Source: Alphaproteobacteria bacterium
Lineage (GTDB): Bacteria; Pseudomonadota; Alphaproteobacteria; Thalassobaculales; Thalassobaculaceae
Reading direction: 5' to 3'
Assembly (NCBI GenBank): GCA_013203465.1
Contig: JABMNR010000114.1
Location: forward strand, 1 to 32,848
Length of the DNA stretch: 32,848 nucleotides
Position numbers and translations under genes: made by a program. Shown in pieces: positions 7,887 through 19,893 of this stretch. The notes beneath the pieces were generated by a model that did not search any database, had not been told where the DNA came from, and saw only the letters and a program-made list of their open reading frames with translations. Positions within the stretch are counted from its first letter, which is position 1. Every line of letters starts with the position of its first letter.

Positions 7887-10800
7887 ATGCGGACTCGCAT
7901 GGAAACGCTGAAAAGCGAGAAGATCGACGCCGTGGCCGCGCTGGTGCGCGATCGGCTGCAAAACACCAAGGCGCAAACGGCCGAACGGTTCCTACGGCAG
8001 TTCTACGCCAACGTCGCCCCCCAGGACCTTACCCACAAGGAAACCGAGGATCTCTTCGGCGCCGCGATCACCATGTGGACCCTCGGCCGGGAACGGCCGG
8101 CCAAGACCCCGAAGATTAGGGCCTACAACCCGCGGTTCGAAGAAATTGGCTGGCAATCGCCGCACACGGTAATCGAGATCGTCAACGACGACATGCCGTT
8201 CCTGGTCGACAGCGTTACCGCCGCGCTGAGCCAGAAGGAGCTTACCGTTCACCTGGTGATCCACCCGATCCTGAGGGTCAGGCGCGACGCCAAGGGGACG
8301 GCGACCGAGTTGCTGAACGCCGAGGGGGACGAGGCCGACGCGATCGGCGAGTCCTATATGCATCTTCAGATCTCGGAGCAGACCTCGCAGGACGCGTTGC
8401 GGGATATCGAGAAGACCCTGGCCCAGGTGCTGTCCGATGTGCGCGCCGCGGTCGAGGACTGGCGCACCATGCGCAAGACCATGGTCGACGTGATTGCCGG
8501 CATCGACAAGGCGCCGCCATCCACGATGGCGAAAGAAGACGTGGATGAGGTCTGCGCCTTCCTGCGCTGGATCGAGGCCAACCACTTCACCTTCCTGGGA
8601 TACCGAGCCTACGACTATGTCGGCGCCGGGACCAAGGCCAAGATGGCCATCGTCGACGGCTCCGGCCTTGGTATTCTGCGATCGCCGGAGGTCAGCGTGT
8701 TCGACGGCCTGCGCGAACTCGGCACACTCCCGGAGGACGTGCGCGGCTTCCTGCTGGCGCCGACCTCGTTGCTGATCATGAAGGCCAACAAGATCTCCAC
8801 GGTGCACCGGCCGGTGCCGCTCGACTCGATCAGCGTCAAGAAAATCGACAAAAAAGGTAAGGTGGTCGGCGAGCACCGTTTCATCGGCCTGTTCACCTCG
8901 GTCGCTTACAATCAGAGTCCCAAGGAAATCCCGCTGCTGCGCCGCCGGGTCGACAAAATCGTCGAGCGGGCGGGGTTCCGGCCCGCCAGCCACGACGGCA
9001 AGGCGCTGGTCAATATCCTGGAAACCTATCCGCGCGACGAGCTGTTCCAGGCGACCGAAGACGAGTTGTTCGAAATCACCATCGGCATCCTGCATCTCCA
9101 GGAACGCCAGAAGACCTCGTTGTTCGTTCGCCATGACGCGTTTGAACGGTTCGTCTCGGCGCTCGTGTTCGTGCCACGCGACCATTTCAACACGCAGTTG
9201 CGGCAAATCTTTCAGGGTATTCTGGAATCCGCCTTCAACGGCCAGGTCACTGCGTTCTACACTCAGATGTCCGACTCGGCGTTGGCGCGGCTGCACTTCA
9301 TCATCAAGACCACACGGGGTGAAGTGCCCGCTGTCGACCCGGTCGAGCTTGAGGAGCGTTTGATCGAGGCCGGTCGGAGTTGGACCGACAAACTGCATGA
9401 GGCCTTGGTCGAGGATAAGGGTGAGGAAACCGCCAACAAGCTGCTTCGCACGTACGGCGCCGCTTTCCCGACGGCCTATCGCGAAAGCTTCACCGCCCAC
9501 GCCGCCATCTTCGACATCGAGCGCATGGAAGAGCTGCGCGCGCATGGCGATCTGGGCATGAATTTGTTCCGTCCGGTCGGCACCGACGACGACGTCCTGC
9601 ATCTGAAACTGTTCCATTGCGGCTCGCCGGTTCCGCTGTCCGACGTCATGCCGATGCTTGAGAACATGGGCGTGAAGGTGCTGGCCGAAGTGCCGTTCGA
9701 AATCGGCGGCAAGGCGCTGAACAACCCCATCTGGGCCCATGATTTCGAGATGCGCCTGCGCGATGGCTCCGATGTCGACCTGGCCGCGATCAAGCAACCG
9801 TTCCAGGACGCGTTCGCCGCCGTCTGGAACAACCAGATGGACGATGACGGGTTCAACGGTCTGGTGCTGGGCGCCGGATTGACCTGGCGCGAGGTGACGG
9901 TGCTGCGTGCCTACGCCAAATACCTGCGACAGGCCGCCTTTACCTTCTCCCAGGACTACATGGAGGAGACCCTTCAGACCTATGCCGGCATCGCGCGGTT
10001 GTTGGTCGACCTGTTCACCGCTCGTTTCGACCCCGAACTGACATCGGGACGCGAGGAAAAATGCGCCACGCTGACGTCGAAAATCGAGGCGGCGCTGGAC
10101 GCGGTCGTCAATCTGGACCAGGACCGAATTCTACGGCGGTTCCTGAACCTGATCCAATCGACCCTGCGGACGAATTTCTACCAGCCGGCGGCGGATGGGC
10201 GCCCGAAGAGCTATACGTCGTTCAAGCTTGATAGTCAGGCGATCGAGGAGCTGCCGTTGCCCCGCCCGCTGGTTGAGATCTGGGTCTATTCGCCCCGGGT
10301 CGAGGCGGTGCATCTGCGCGGCGGCAAGGTGGCGCGCGGCGGCATCCGGTGGTCCGATCGACGCGAGGACTTCCGCACCGAGATTCTCGGGCTGATGAAG
10401 GCGCAGCAGGTCAAGAACGCGGTCATCGTGCCGGTCGGCTCGAAAGGCGGTTTCGTGGTCAAGCACCCTCCGGTTGGCGGTAGCCGCGAGGACGCCCTGG
10501 CCGAAGGCATCGAGTGCTACAAGATCTTGATGCGCGGGATGCTGGACATCACCGACAACATTGTCGGCCCCGACATCATCCCGCCACGGGCGGTGGTGCG
10601 TTACGACGACGACGATCCCTATCTGGTGGTCGCCGCCGACAAGGGCACGGCGACCTTTTCCGACATCGCCAACAGTGTCTCGCAGGACTATGGATTCTGG
10701 CTGGATGACGCCTTCGCGTCTGGTGGGTCGGCCGGGTACGACCATAAGAAAATGGCCATCACCGCCCGGGGCGCGTGGGAATCGGTCAAGCGCCATTTCC

Positions 10801-12755
10801 GTGAGCTTGGCCACGACACCCAGTCCCAGGATTTCACCGTGGTTGGCTGCGGTGACATGTCGGGCGACGTGTTCGGCAACGGCATGCTGCTGTCCAAGCA
10901 CATCCGATTGGTCGGCGCGTTCAACCACATGCACATTTTTATCGACCCAAACCCGGACGGCCCCAAGAGCATCACTGAGCGCAAGCGGTTGTTCGAGCTG
11001 CCGCGTTCCTCCTGGGCCGATTATGACGCCAGCAAGATTTCCAAAGGTGGCGGCGTGTTCGAACGCGCCGCCAAGTCGATCAAGCTGACACCGGAGATCA
11101 AGAGCCGGTTCGGCCTGTCCACGGATACGATCACCCCGAACGGGCTGATCCGGCACATGCTCCGCGCCGAGGCTGATCTGTTATGGTTCGGCGGCATCGG
11201 CACCTATGTGAAGTCGACCCGCGAGAGCAACGCCGAGGTCGGCGACCGGGCGAACGATGCCGTGCGCATCGATTCGACTGAAATCGGCGCCAAGGTGGTT
11301 GGCGAGGGCGCCAACCTGGGCGTCACCCAGCGCGGGCGGATCGAGGCCGCCCTGCGCGGCGTGCGGCTCAACACCGACGCCATCGACAACTCGGCCGGCG
11401 TCGACTGCTCGGACCACGAGGTCAACATCAAGATCCTGTTGGGCTCGATCGTGCAGAACGGCGACATGACCTTGAAACAGCGCGACACGCTGCTCGAGGC
11501 CATGACCGACGAGGTCGCGGATCTGGTCCTGGCCGATAACTACGACCAGACCCTGGCGCTGACCATTGCCGCCGCCCAAGGGGTATTGCTGCTGGATGCT
11601 CAAACCCGGTTGATGCGCGAGCTTGAACGCAGCCACATCCGGCTCAATCGGGCAATCGAGTACCTGCCGGACGACGAGACCTTGGCCGACCGGGCCAGCA
11701 GTGGCACCGGGCTGGCCCGGCCGGAACTGGCGGTGCTTCTAGCCTACGTGAAGATGGCACTATACGACGAGTTGCTGGAGAGCGACCTGCCGGACGATCC
11801 GCGACTGCTCGACGATCTGTCACTGTATTTTCCCGAGCGACTGCGCGCGAAATACACGAAGCCGATCGCCAACCATCGATTGCGGCGCGAGATCATCGCC
11901 ACCTCGGTCACCAACTCGATGATCAACCGGGTGGGGGCCACCTTTATCAATTCACTACGCGATCAGACAGGGGCCACGGCACCCGACATCGCCCGGGCCT
12001 ACACCATAGTCCGCGACGTGTTCGGTCTTCGGTCCTTGTGGGAAGCGATCGAGGCGCTGGACAACAAGGCGCCGGCGGCGTTGCAGACGGCAATGCTGCG
12101 GGAAGTTCAGCAGCTGGTGGAACGCGAGACCATTTGGTTCCTGCGCAATGGCCGGCAACCGCTTGATGTGGCCTCTCACGTTGACGAGTTCGCGCCGGGC
12201 GTTGCCGCCCTGAAGGAATGCCTCGTCGACGTACTGGGCGAGCATGACAGGAAAGCGCTCGCCGCCCAGGCTAAGACCTTCACCGACCAAGGGGTTCCGA
12301 AAGATCTGGCACATCAGGTTGCCGCTCTCGATGCACTGGCCTCCGGTTGCGACGTGGTGCGCTTGGCGGCGGCCTCGGGTGGCGTTGTCGAGCCGGTGGC
12401 ACGGGTCTATTTCGGCGTCGGCGCGCGTTTCGCGCTGGATTGGCTGCGGGATCGGGCCGTTGCCTTGGTGGCCGAAACCCACTGGCAGAAAATGGCGGTC
12501 TCGGCCCTGGTCGATGATTTCTACGGCCACCAAAATATGCTCGCGCAGGACGTGTTGACCGTCAATGGCGGCTCGAAAAAGACCGCGGCCAAAGGTACGA
12601 AGATGGACGGCGCGATCGGTGCCTGGGCCGATACCCGGCGCGACGCCGTCGCCCGGACTGAACGACTGCTGGCCGACCTCAAGGCGACCGACGCTGTCGA
12701 TTTGGCCATGCTGGCGGTCGCCAACGGCCAGATGCGCACGTTGTCGACGCGATGA
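7887..12755 (+). CDS. Large NAD-specific glutamate dehydrogenase (GDH-180 class)
   Basis: Catabolic enzyme converting glutamate plus NAD to 2-oxoglutarate, ammonium and NADH. At 1622 residues it has the length of the 180-kDa class known from Caulobacter, Pseudomonas and Streptomyces. The N-terminal 700 or so residues are the regulatory ACT-like part (for example IVNDDMPFLVDSVTAAL near residue 95). The catalytic part begins around residue 800 with HLRGGKVARGGIRWSDRREDFRTE, then PVGSKGGF with the catalytic-type lysine (about 852), and GCGDMSGDVFGNGMLL for dinucleotide binding. GGGGAGGG precedes the ATG at 7887; a second ATG five codons later is possible. The ribosome-binding site lies in a strong hairpin (7831-7882). 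It is followed after 28 bases by a transporter gene. Confidence 0.96.
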   Translation: MRTRMETLKSEKIDAVAALVRDRLQNTKAQTAERFLRQFYANVAPQDLTHKETEDLFGAAITMWTLGRERPAKTPKIRAYNPRFEEIGWQSPHTVIEIVNDDMPFLVDSVTAALSQKELTVHLVIHPILRVRRDAKGTATELLNAEGDEADAIGESYMHLQISEQTSQDALRDIEKTLAQVLSDVRAAVEDWRTMRKTMVDVIAGIDKAPPSTMAKEDVDEVCAFLRWIEANHFTFLGYRAYDYVGAGTKAKMAIVDGSGLGILRSPEVSVFDGLRELGTLPEDVRGFLLAPTSLLIMKANKISTVHRPVPLDSISVKKIDKKGKVVGEHRFIGLFTSVAYNQSPKEIPLLRRRVDKIVERAGFRPASHDGKALVNILETYPRDELFQATEDELFEITIGILHLQERQKTSLFVRHDAFERFVSALVFVPRDHFNTQLRQIFQGILESAFNGQVTAFYTQMSDSALARLHFIIKTTRGEVPAVDPVELEERLIEAGRSWTDKLHEALVEDKGEETANKLLRTYGAAFPTAYRESFTAHAAIFDIERMEELRAHGDLGMNLFRPVGTDDDVLHLKLFHCGSPVPLSDVMPMLENMGVKVLAEVPFEIGGKALNNPIWAHDFEMRLRDGSDVDLAAIKQPFQDAFAAVWNNQMDDDGFNGLVLGAGLTWREVTVLRAYAKYLRQAAFTFSQDYMEETLQTYAGIARLLVDLFTARFDPELTSGREEKCATLTSKIEAALDAVVNLDQDRILRRFLNLIQSTLRTNFYQPAADGRPKSYTSFKLDSQAIEELPLPRPLVEIWVYSPRVEAVHLRGGKVARGGIRWSDRREDFRTEILGLMKAQQVKNAVIVPVGSKGGFVVKHPPVGGSREDALAEGIECYKILMRGMLDITDNIVGPDIIPPRAVVRYDDDDPYLVVAADKGTATFSDIANSVSQDYGFWLDDAFASGGSAGYDHKKMAITARGAWESVKRHFRELGHDTQSQDFTVVGCGDMSGDVFGNGMLLSKHIRLVGAFNHMHIFIDPNPDGPKSITERKRLFELPRSSWADYDASKISKGGGVFERAAKSIKLTPEIKSRFGLSTDTITPNGLIRHMLRAEADLLWFGGIGTYVKSTRESNAEVGDRANDAVRIDSTEIGAKVVGEGANLGVTQRGRIEAALRGVRLNTDAIDNSAGVDCSDHEVNIKILLGSIVQNGDMTLKQRDTLLEAMTDEVADLVLADNYDQTLALTIAAAQGVLLLDAQTRLMRELERSHIRLNRAIEYLPDDETLADRASSGTGLARPELAVLLAYVKMALYDELLESDLPDDPRLLDDLSLYFPERLRAKYTKPIANHRLRREIIATSVTNSMINRVGATFINSLRDQTGATAPDIARAYTIVRDVFGLRSLWEAIEALDNKAPAALQTAMLREVQQLVERETIWFLRNGRQPLDVASHVDEFAPGVAALKECLVDVLGEHDRKALAAQAKTFTDQGVPKDLAHQVAALDALASGCDVVRLAAASGGVVEPVARVYFGVGARFALDWLRDRAVALVAETHWQKMAVSALVDDFYGHQNMLAQDVLTVNGGSKKTAAKGTKMDGAIGAWADTRRDAVARTERLLADLKATDAVDLAMLAVANGQMRTLSTR

Positions 12756-12783
12756 CGTCGGCTCTGGTGGGGCGGTCTTCGGC

Positions 12784-15272
<2,489 letters not shown>

Positions 15273-15276
15273 GTCT

Positions 15277-15948
15277 TTACCCCCCTCCTGTTCCACGATT
15301 GTGCCTGGCGACGCGGACCGGCGCGAAGCTGCGGCGGTGGTGTGGAGTGACACCGTGCGCGATCAGCGCCGCACGATGTTCGGCCGTGCCGTAGCCGGCG
15401 TTGCGCTCCCAACCGTAGTCCGAGTATCGAACGGCCAAGCCAGCCATCTCCGCATCCCGGGCCTGTTTGGCGGCGATCGCCGCAACCGCGATCGACAGAC
15501 AGCGGGCATCACCCTTGACCACGGCCCTGGCAGCATACGGCCAGTCGGGGAGGCGGTTGCCGTCCACCAGCACCAGTGCCGGCGGGCCGACGTCCAGTTG
15601 CGCGAGCAAGGCATCAACGGCGCGATGCATGGCGAGAAGCGACGCGTTCAGGATGTTCAACGCGTCGATCTCCGCAACCTCGGCCCGTCCAAGCGCGAGG
15701 GTGGCGTAGGGACCGACCGCCACGAGAACCGCCGCGCGTCGGGCCGGCGAAAGCGCCTTGGAATCGGCGATACCGGCGGCGATTGCCTCTGGTAGACGGG
15801 CGAGGTCGAGAACGGCGGCTCCGGCGACGACCGGTCCCGCGAGCGGCCCCCGCCCCACCTCGTCGACCCCGATCACCAGCGCGCCTCGCGTGGCGCCGGC
15901 ATCGAGTTCCAGGGAGGCGGAAGGTCGGGTCGGCGGGGTTGCGGCCAT
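15277..15948 (-). CDS. rnhB: Ribonuclease HII
   Basis: Endonuclease that cuts RNA in RNA-DNA hybrids, including single ribonucleotides in DNA. The 223-residue product shows all four metal-binding acidic residues: D29 and E30 in [15 protein letters not shown]129 in [10 protein letters not shown], and D165 in [11 protein letters not shown]. The C-terminal block [18 protein letters not shown] and the final HHRRSFAPV are also typical. The gene precedes ccrM on the same strand, a neighbour pair common in alphaproteobacteria. The 162-base region upstream (15949-16110) is A+T-rich, has one more GANTC (15976-15980) and presumably contains the promoter. Confidence 0.95.
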   Translation of the reverse strand: MAATPPTRPSASLELDAGATRGALVIGVDEVGRGPLAGPVVAGAAVLDLARLPEAIAAGIADSKALSPARRAAVLVAVGPYATLALGRAEVAEIDALNILNASLLAMHRAVDALLAQLDVGPPALVLVDGNRLPDWPYAARAVVKGDARCLSIAVAAIAAKQARDAEMAGLAVRYSDYGWERNAGYGTAEHRAALIAHGVTPHHRRSFAPVRVARHNRGTGGG

Positions 15949-16110
15949 CTGGTGTAGTCTAGAGAAGTTCAGCGCGATTCCCAGGCTAGGAGTGCATCCC
16001 GTAACCCGGTTCGCGGTTTCGCATTACAATTACGGCAATACCTTTAATTCTAAGTTATATCAATTAGATATGACCGGTAGTTATTAAACTGTTAGAACAA
16101 AAAGCCTCGG

Positions 16111-17232
16111 TTAGTCATCAAACAGCGACATTTGTCCTCGATCCGGTCGTGGCGTCGCGAATCGGGTCGTGTCGAGTCCGACCGTTCGTCGCGTGAGTCC
16201 AAGGCGTTGGCAGGCCAATCTCACGCGCTGAGCAATCATCTGGGCGTAGGGTCCCTCGCCGGTCATGCGCTTGCCCCAGGCCGGTTCGTACAACGCCCCG
16301 CCTCGGGTCTGGCGCACCAGGGACAGAACCCGGTCGGCGCGATCGGGAAAATGCGCGCACAGAAACTCCTCAACCAGATCCTTGATCTCCAACGGCAAGC
16401 GCAACAGCACCCACCCGGCCGACGTGGCCCCAGCCTCGGCCGCCGCCTCCAAGATGGCCTCGATCTCGGAATCGTTGATCGCCGGGATCACCGGCGCGAC
16501 CAGCACGCTCACCGGCACCCCGGCCTCGGCGCAAGCGCGAATGGCGGCCAGGCGTTTGTCCGGCCGTGGCGCCCGCGGTTCCAGCGTGCGGGCGAGCCCG
16601 CGGTCGAGGGTGGTGACCGACAGCGCCACCGTGGCCAAATCCTTTGCGGCCATGGATCTCAGAATATCCAGGTCGCGGATGATCAAGTCCGATTTGGTGA
16701 CGATCATCACCGGGTGCTCGTGCTCGGCCAGCACTTCAAGGATGCCGCGGGTGATCCGCCGATCGCGTTCGATCGGCTGATAGGGATCGGTATTGGTGCC
16801 CAAGGCCAACGTATCGCAGACATAGCCGGGGCGCGCGAGCTCACGCCGCAGCAGGGTAGGCGCGTCGGGCTTGGCGAACAGCCGGGTTTCGAAATCCAAC
16901 CCCGGCGACAGCCCGAGATAGGCGTGGGTCGGCCGAGCGAAACAGTAGACGCAGCCATGCTCGCAACCACGATACGGATTGACCGATCGATCGAACGGCA
17001 CGTCGGGAGATTGGTTGCGAGCGATGACGGTGCGGCTGGCGTCAATGCCAACGGTGGTGCGCAACCGGGGTGGGTCATTACGCTCCGGGTCGTCCCACCC
17101 GTCGTCGACCCTCTCACCCGAGAGCGCCTCGAACCGGCCGACGTGATTGGACACGGCTCCCCGCCCCTTGATAGGCCGATCCGGCAGCCGCTCGTCAATG
17201 ATATCGTAAGCAGATGGATCGGTGTCGACCAT
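16111..17232 (-). CDS. PA0069-family radical SAM protein (SplB-like)
   Basis: A 373-residue radical SAM enzyme. The cluster motif C90-x3-C94-x2-C97 lies in NPYRGCEHGCVYCFARPTH, preceded by the family segment GIDASRTVIARNQSPDVPFDRSVNPYRG. DTLALGTNTDPYQPIE, PVMIVTKS and LLRLPLEIKDL follow, and the protein ends QMSLFDD, as in PA0069 proteins. The group is related by sequence to spore photoproduct lyase, but its substrate is not established. The ATG at 17232 lies 24 bases from a GAAC-N7-GAAC element matching the alphaproteobacterial LexA site, which suggests a DNA-damage role. It follows the DUF4169 gene after 50 bases. Confidence 0.9.
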   Translation of the reverse strand: MVDTDPSAYDIIDERLPDRPIKGRGAVSNHVGRFEALSGERVDDGWDDPERNDPPRLRTTVGIDASRTVIARNQSPDVPFDRSVNPYRGCEHGCVYCFARPTHAYLGLSPGLDFETRLFAKPDAPTLLRRELARPGYVCDTLALGTNTDPYQPIERDRRITRGILEVLAEHEHPVMIVTKSDLIIRDLDILRSMAAKDLATVALSVTTLDRGLARTLEPRAPRPDKRLAAIRACAEAGVPVSVLVAPVIPAINDSEIEAILEAAAEAGATSAGWVLLRLPLEIKDLVEEFLCAHFPDRADRVLSLVRQTRGGALYEPAWGKRMTGEGPYAQMIAQRVRLACQRLGLTRRTVGLDTTRFATPRPDRGQMSLFDD

Positions 17233-17255
17233 GGGCCGAGGTTAACCAAATCATA

Positions 17256-17270
17256 GAACAAATCAAGAAC
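17256..17270 (-). promoter_or_regulatory. LexA-type operator in front of the radical SAM gene
   Basis: The minus strand reads GTTC-TTGATTT-GTTC, an exact match to the direct-repeat LexA site GTTC-N7-GTTC described for alphaproteobacteria, with a T-rich spacer as is common. It stands within the 50-base gap before the radical SAM start codon (17232). About one such match is expected by chance in a window this long, counting both strands, so position is the main support. Confidence 0.55.
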
Positions 17271-17282
17271 ATTTAACGCTGC

Positions 17283-17477
17283 TCAACCGTCCGGCGGCGA
17301 GTCCTCAAGCTTGCGGTCATCAAGCTGTTTCCGCGCCCTGGTTTCCTCGTCGACGTCGCGGTGTTTTTCGGCTTTGGTGCGGCCATGACGACTCCGGTTC
17401 CCGGCCGCGCGCTCTTCTTTTGCGGCCCGCGACTTGCGCTTACGCGCGGCGTTCAGATTGATGATCTCGGCGCTCAC
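17283..17477 (-). CDS. DUF4169 family small basic protein
   Basis: A 64-residue, highly charged protein starting VSAEIINLNAARKRKSRAAKEERAAGNR and continuing SRHGRTKAEKHRD. This EIINLNxARK ... NRxxxGRTKAE pattern is the DUF4169 signature, found in many alphaproteobacteria with no known function. The start is a GTG at 17477, preceded by AGAGGAG about 8 bases before. The GTGA at 17474-17477 overlaps the stop codon of the upstream kinase-like gene, so the two are translationally coupled. Confidence 0.83.
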   Translation of the reverse strand: MSAEIINLNAARKRKSRAAKEERAAGNRSRHGRTKAEKHRDVDEETRARKQLDDRKLEDSPPDG

Positions 17478-18532
17478 GGGATCAACTCCTCTGGTTCGAA
17501 GGCATCCGGCCCGCGCCAACCAGCGCGCGCTATCTCCATCATCGCTGGATCAACGAACCGTGCAAGCCTGCGGACCAAACCGGCGGTCGCCGGCTCTTCG
17601 GAGGCGAGCGCCGCCATCCGATCATGGCGCGCCGCCCACGCGCACGCCCAGCTGGTGGTGCGCAGCCATACCAGCCGCCGATAGGCAATCGCCCACGGTC
17701 GCGTCGACCGCGCCAAATCCGGCGGCACGGCGGCGGTCCAGGCTCGGTGAAAAGCGACGATGTCGGCGCGGCCAGCGGCACCGATCACCACGGGATCCCA
17801 GTGCAGCGAGGTTGGCAGGCTGGCGTGGGCGAGATCGAGGGCCGGGCTATCGACCACCGGGCGTTCGACATCGAGCAGGATTGCGGTGCCATCGTCCCGT
17901 ATGCGGAAATTTCCGGGGTGAGTATCGGCCATGACCAGCCGCGCCGGTGGCCGTGGATGGTCGGTCGCGGCCAGCGCTTCGGCCCAGGCGAGCTCCTCGT
18001 CGAGGATCGCTCGGGCTGCCTCCGGCAAGCGCTCCCGCACACTGGCGAGCTGGTTGTGAGCCACGGCGATCAAATAGCCGATCGGGTCTTCGGGTTCGAG
18101 AAACGGTCGGTGCCTGGCAGGCAGGGGCAAGCGATGGATCGCACCAAGGGCCCGCGCTACCGCCGGCAGATCATCCGGCAGGCGCGGCGGTCGGCCAGCA
18201 ATCCAATCAACCAACAGAGCGCCCCAAGGCATGGCCGCCGACACCCGCGCCACCCGATGTAGGCGTGGAGTGGCGCCGCTGGCCGACGTCGTGCGGAACG
18301 CGGTCGCCAGATAGATCAGATTGGCGCGTGGTGTGAGCCCGAGGTGGCTCATGCGCGGTACCCGCGCAATCACGCAGCCGAACTCGGGATGGCTCATGCG
18401 CCAATGACGGTGCACGCGGCCATCGATCGGCGTGGGATCGACCGCCTCGACCGGCACGTCGAACGCGGCGGCGAGCGCGGTGATTTCGGCCACGCCGCTG
18501 GACGCGCGCGGTGGGATCGGATCGTCTACCAT
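17474..18532 (-). CDS. Aminoglycoside-phosphotransferase-fold (APH) kinase-like protein
   Basis: A 352-residue protein with the APH/choline-kinase catalytic region around 196-235: RLVMADTHPGNFRI followed by AILLDVERPVVDSPALDLAH. The catalytic aspartate (D203), the asparagine (N208) and the metal aspartate (D221) are present. The usual histidine two residues before the catalytic aspartate (HGD) is methionine (M201-A-D). The substrate is unknown; bacterial members phosphorylate sugars, choline, homoserine or antibiotics, and nothing nearby points to resistance. GGGGAGGAGA stands directly before the ATG. It is divergent from the glycosyltransferase gene with only 34 bases between the two start codons, and shares a GTGA overlap with the DUF4169 gene. 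Confidence 0.75.
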   Translation of the reverse strand: MVDDPIPPRASSGVAEITALAAAFDVPVEAVDPTPIDGRVHRHWRMSHPEFGCVIARVPRMSHLGLTPRANLIYLATAFRTTSASGATPRLHRVARVSAAMPWGALLVDWIAGRPPRLPDDLPAVARALGAIHRLPLPARHRPFLEPEDPIGYLIAVAHNQLASVRERLPEAARAILDEELAWAEALAATDHPRPPARLVMADTHPGNFRIRDDGTAILLDVERPVVDSPALDLAHASLPTSLHWDPVVIGAAGRADIVAFHRAWTAAVPPDLARSTRPWAIAYRRLVWLRTTSWACAWAARHDRMAALASEEPATAGLVRRLARFVDPAMMEIARAGWRGPDAFEPEELIP

Positions 18533-18566
18533 TCTCCTCCCCTATCACAGTCGTCAACGTCTAGGC

Positions 18567-19319
18567 ATGCGCCGTCCACGCCCCCTTCGTACTGATGCCG
18601 CCGCCGCAGTCGGTCCTCCCGGCTCCCGTCGGCTGTCGGCCAGCGTGGTGATCCCGACCTTGAACGACGGTGACCGGCTCGCCCGATGTCTTGCCCCCCT
18701 GGCAAGCGGGCCGCGCCGCGGGCTGAACCTGGAGGTTTTGGTGGTCGATGGCGGCTCGACCGACGACACCGCTACGATCGCCGAGGCGCACGGCGCCCGA
18801 GTACTGGCCCAACCCGGCCCTCGGGGAGCGCGATTCGCCACCGGTGCCAAGGCGGCGATCGGAGAATGGTTGATCCTGCTGCGACCGGAGACCGCCCTGG
18901 AACCCGGCTGGGACGCCACCCTGATGGTATTCGCCAGCGAGGAGCGCAACCGCGAGCGCGGAGCGGTTTACAGCTTTACGGTCGAGGCGGATGCCGTCGA
19001 TCAGGCGGCGGCGCGGCGGGCCCAGCGGTGGATGCGGATCCGCAATCGCTGGCTTGGCCTGCCGTCAGGTGCTCAAGGCATGGTGATCCGGCGTCGGTTT
19101 CTCGTGCATCTGGGAGGAATTCCACCGCTCGACTGGGGCGAGGATTTGGTGCTGGCGCGTCGGCTGGGACTTGGCCGGCTGAGCCTGTTCGACGTCGGCG
19201 CCCGGGTCCGGTTAGCGGATCGGCCATACGGGTTGACCGCCCGGTTTCTCGGCGCTCTTCGGCTTATGCTGTTCCTTCTGCGGGTGCCGCCGCGCTGGCT
19301 GCGGCACCTCGGCGGCTAG
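18567..19319 (+). CDS. Family 2 glycosyltransferase-like protein (TIGR04283-like)
   Basis: A 250-residue GT-A fold protein with SVVIPTLNDGDRLARCLAPL near residue 27, the nucleotide-binding LEVLVVDGGSTDDTATIAEAHGARVL, and PRGARFATGAKAAIGEWLILLRPETALEPGWD. The overall plan matches small glycosyltransferases of the type linked to radical SAM/seleno loci. The DxD metal motif usually found after the GxxL strand is replaced by RPETAL, so catalysis is uncertain. The C-terminus (LTARFLGALRLMLFLLRVPPRW) is hydrophobic and basic, probably membrane-associated. The ATG at 18567 has no strong Shine-Dalgarno. It is convergent with moaB. Confidence 0.75.
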   Translation: MRRPRPLRTDAAAAVGPPGSRRLSASVVIPTLNDGDRLARCLAPLASGPRRGLNLEVLVVDGGSTDDTATIAEAHGARVLAQPGPRGARFATGAKAAIGEWLILLRPETALEPGWDATLMVFASEERNRERGAVYSFTVEADAVDQAAARRAQRWMRIRNRWLGLPSGAQGMVIRRRFLVHLGGIPPLDWGEDLVLARRLGLGRLSLFDVGARVRLADRPYGLTARFLGALRLMLFLLRVPPRWLRHLGG

Positions 19320-19335
19320 CGCGATCGATATTGAA

Positions 19336-19893
19336 TCAAGCCTTAGCCTTCGCGCGGGCCAACTCATGCTCGCGCAGACGCGGCAGGATCTCGACGAAAT
19401 TGCACGGCCGGTACCGGACGTCGAGCTGGTGGACCAGGATGTCATCCCACGCGTCCTTGCACGCCCCGGTCGAGCCCGGCAGCGCGAACAGATACGTGCC
19501 CCGCGCCACCCCGGCGGTCGCCCGCGACTGGATGGTGGAGGTGCCGATCTTCTGAAAACTGAGCCAACGGAACATCTCGCCGAAGCCGTCGATGCGCTTC
19601 TCGTAGACGCTTTCGAAGGCCTCGGGTGTCACGTCCCGGCCGGTCAAGCCTGTGCCCCCGGTGGCGATCACCACCTCGATCTGATCATCCGCGATCCAGG
19701 CACGCAACCGGGCGGTGATGGCGTCGACCTCGTCGACCACGATGGCGCGGTCAGTCAACTCATGCCCGGCGGCGGTCAACCGTTGGACCAGGGTGTCGCC
19801 GGACCGGTCACTCTCCAGATCACGGGTATCGGAGATGGTCAGGACCGCGATCCGGACGGGGATGAAGGGACGGCTGTCGTCAATACCGGGCAT
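19336..19893 (-). CDS. moaB: Molybdenum cofactor biosynthesis protein MoaB
   Basis: A 185-residue MogA/MoaB-type protein that binds and adenylylates molybdopterin. Visible family features are [15 protein letters not shown], the core [61 protein letters not shown], and C-terminal [14 protein letters not shown]. Length and the [11 protein letters not shown] ending fit MoaB rather than MogA. The ATG at 19893 lies inside the 3' end of the lytic transglycosylase gene (14-base overlap), so it is likely cotranslated with it. A molybdopterin-fold protein is encoded elsewhere in the window (6915-7484). Confidence 0.92.
   Translation of the reverse strand: MPGIDDSRPFIPVRIAVLTISDTRDLESDRSGDTLVQRLTAAGHELTDRAIVVDEVDAITARLRAWIADDQIEVVIATGGTGLTGRDVTPEAFESVYEKRIDGFGEMFRWLSFQKIGTSTIQSRATAGVARGTYLFALPGSTGACKDAWDDILVHQLDVRYRPCNFVEILPRLREHELARAKAKA

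Noticed and set aside
7992-9797. A 601-codon minus-strand frame antisense to glutamate dehydrogenase
   Set aside because: It mirrors third-position G+C bias of the real gene; the peptide has no domain, and the sense product is a complete, well-conserved enzyme.
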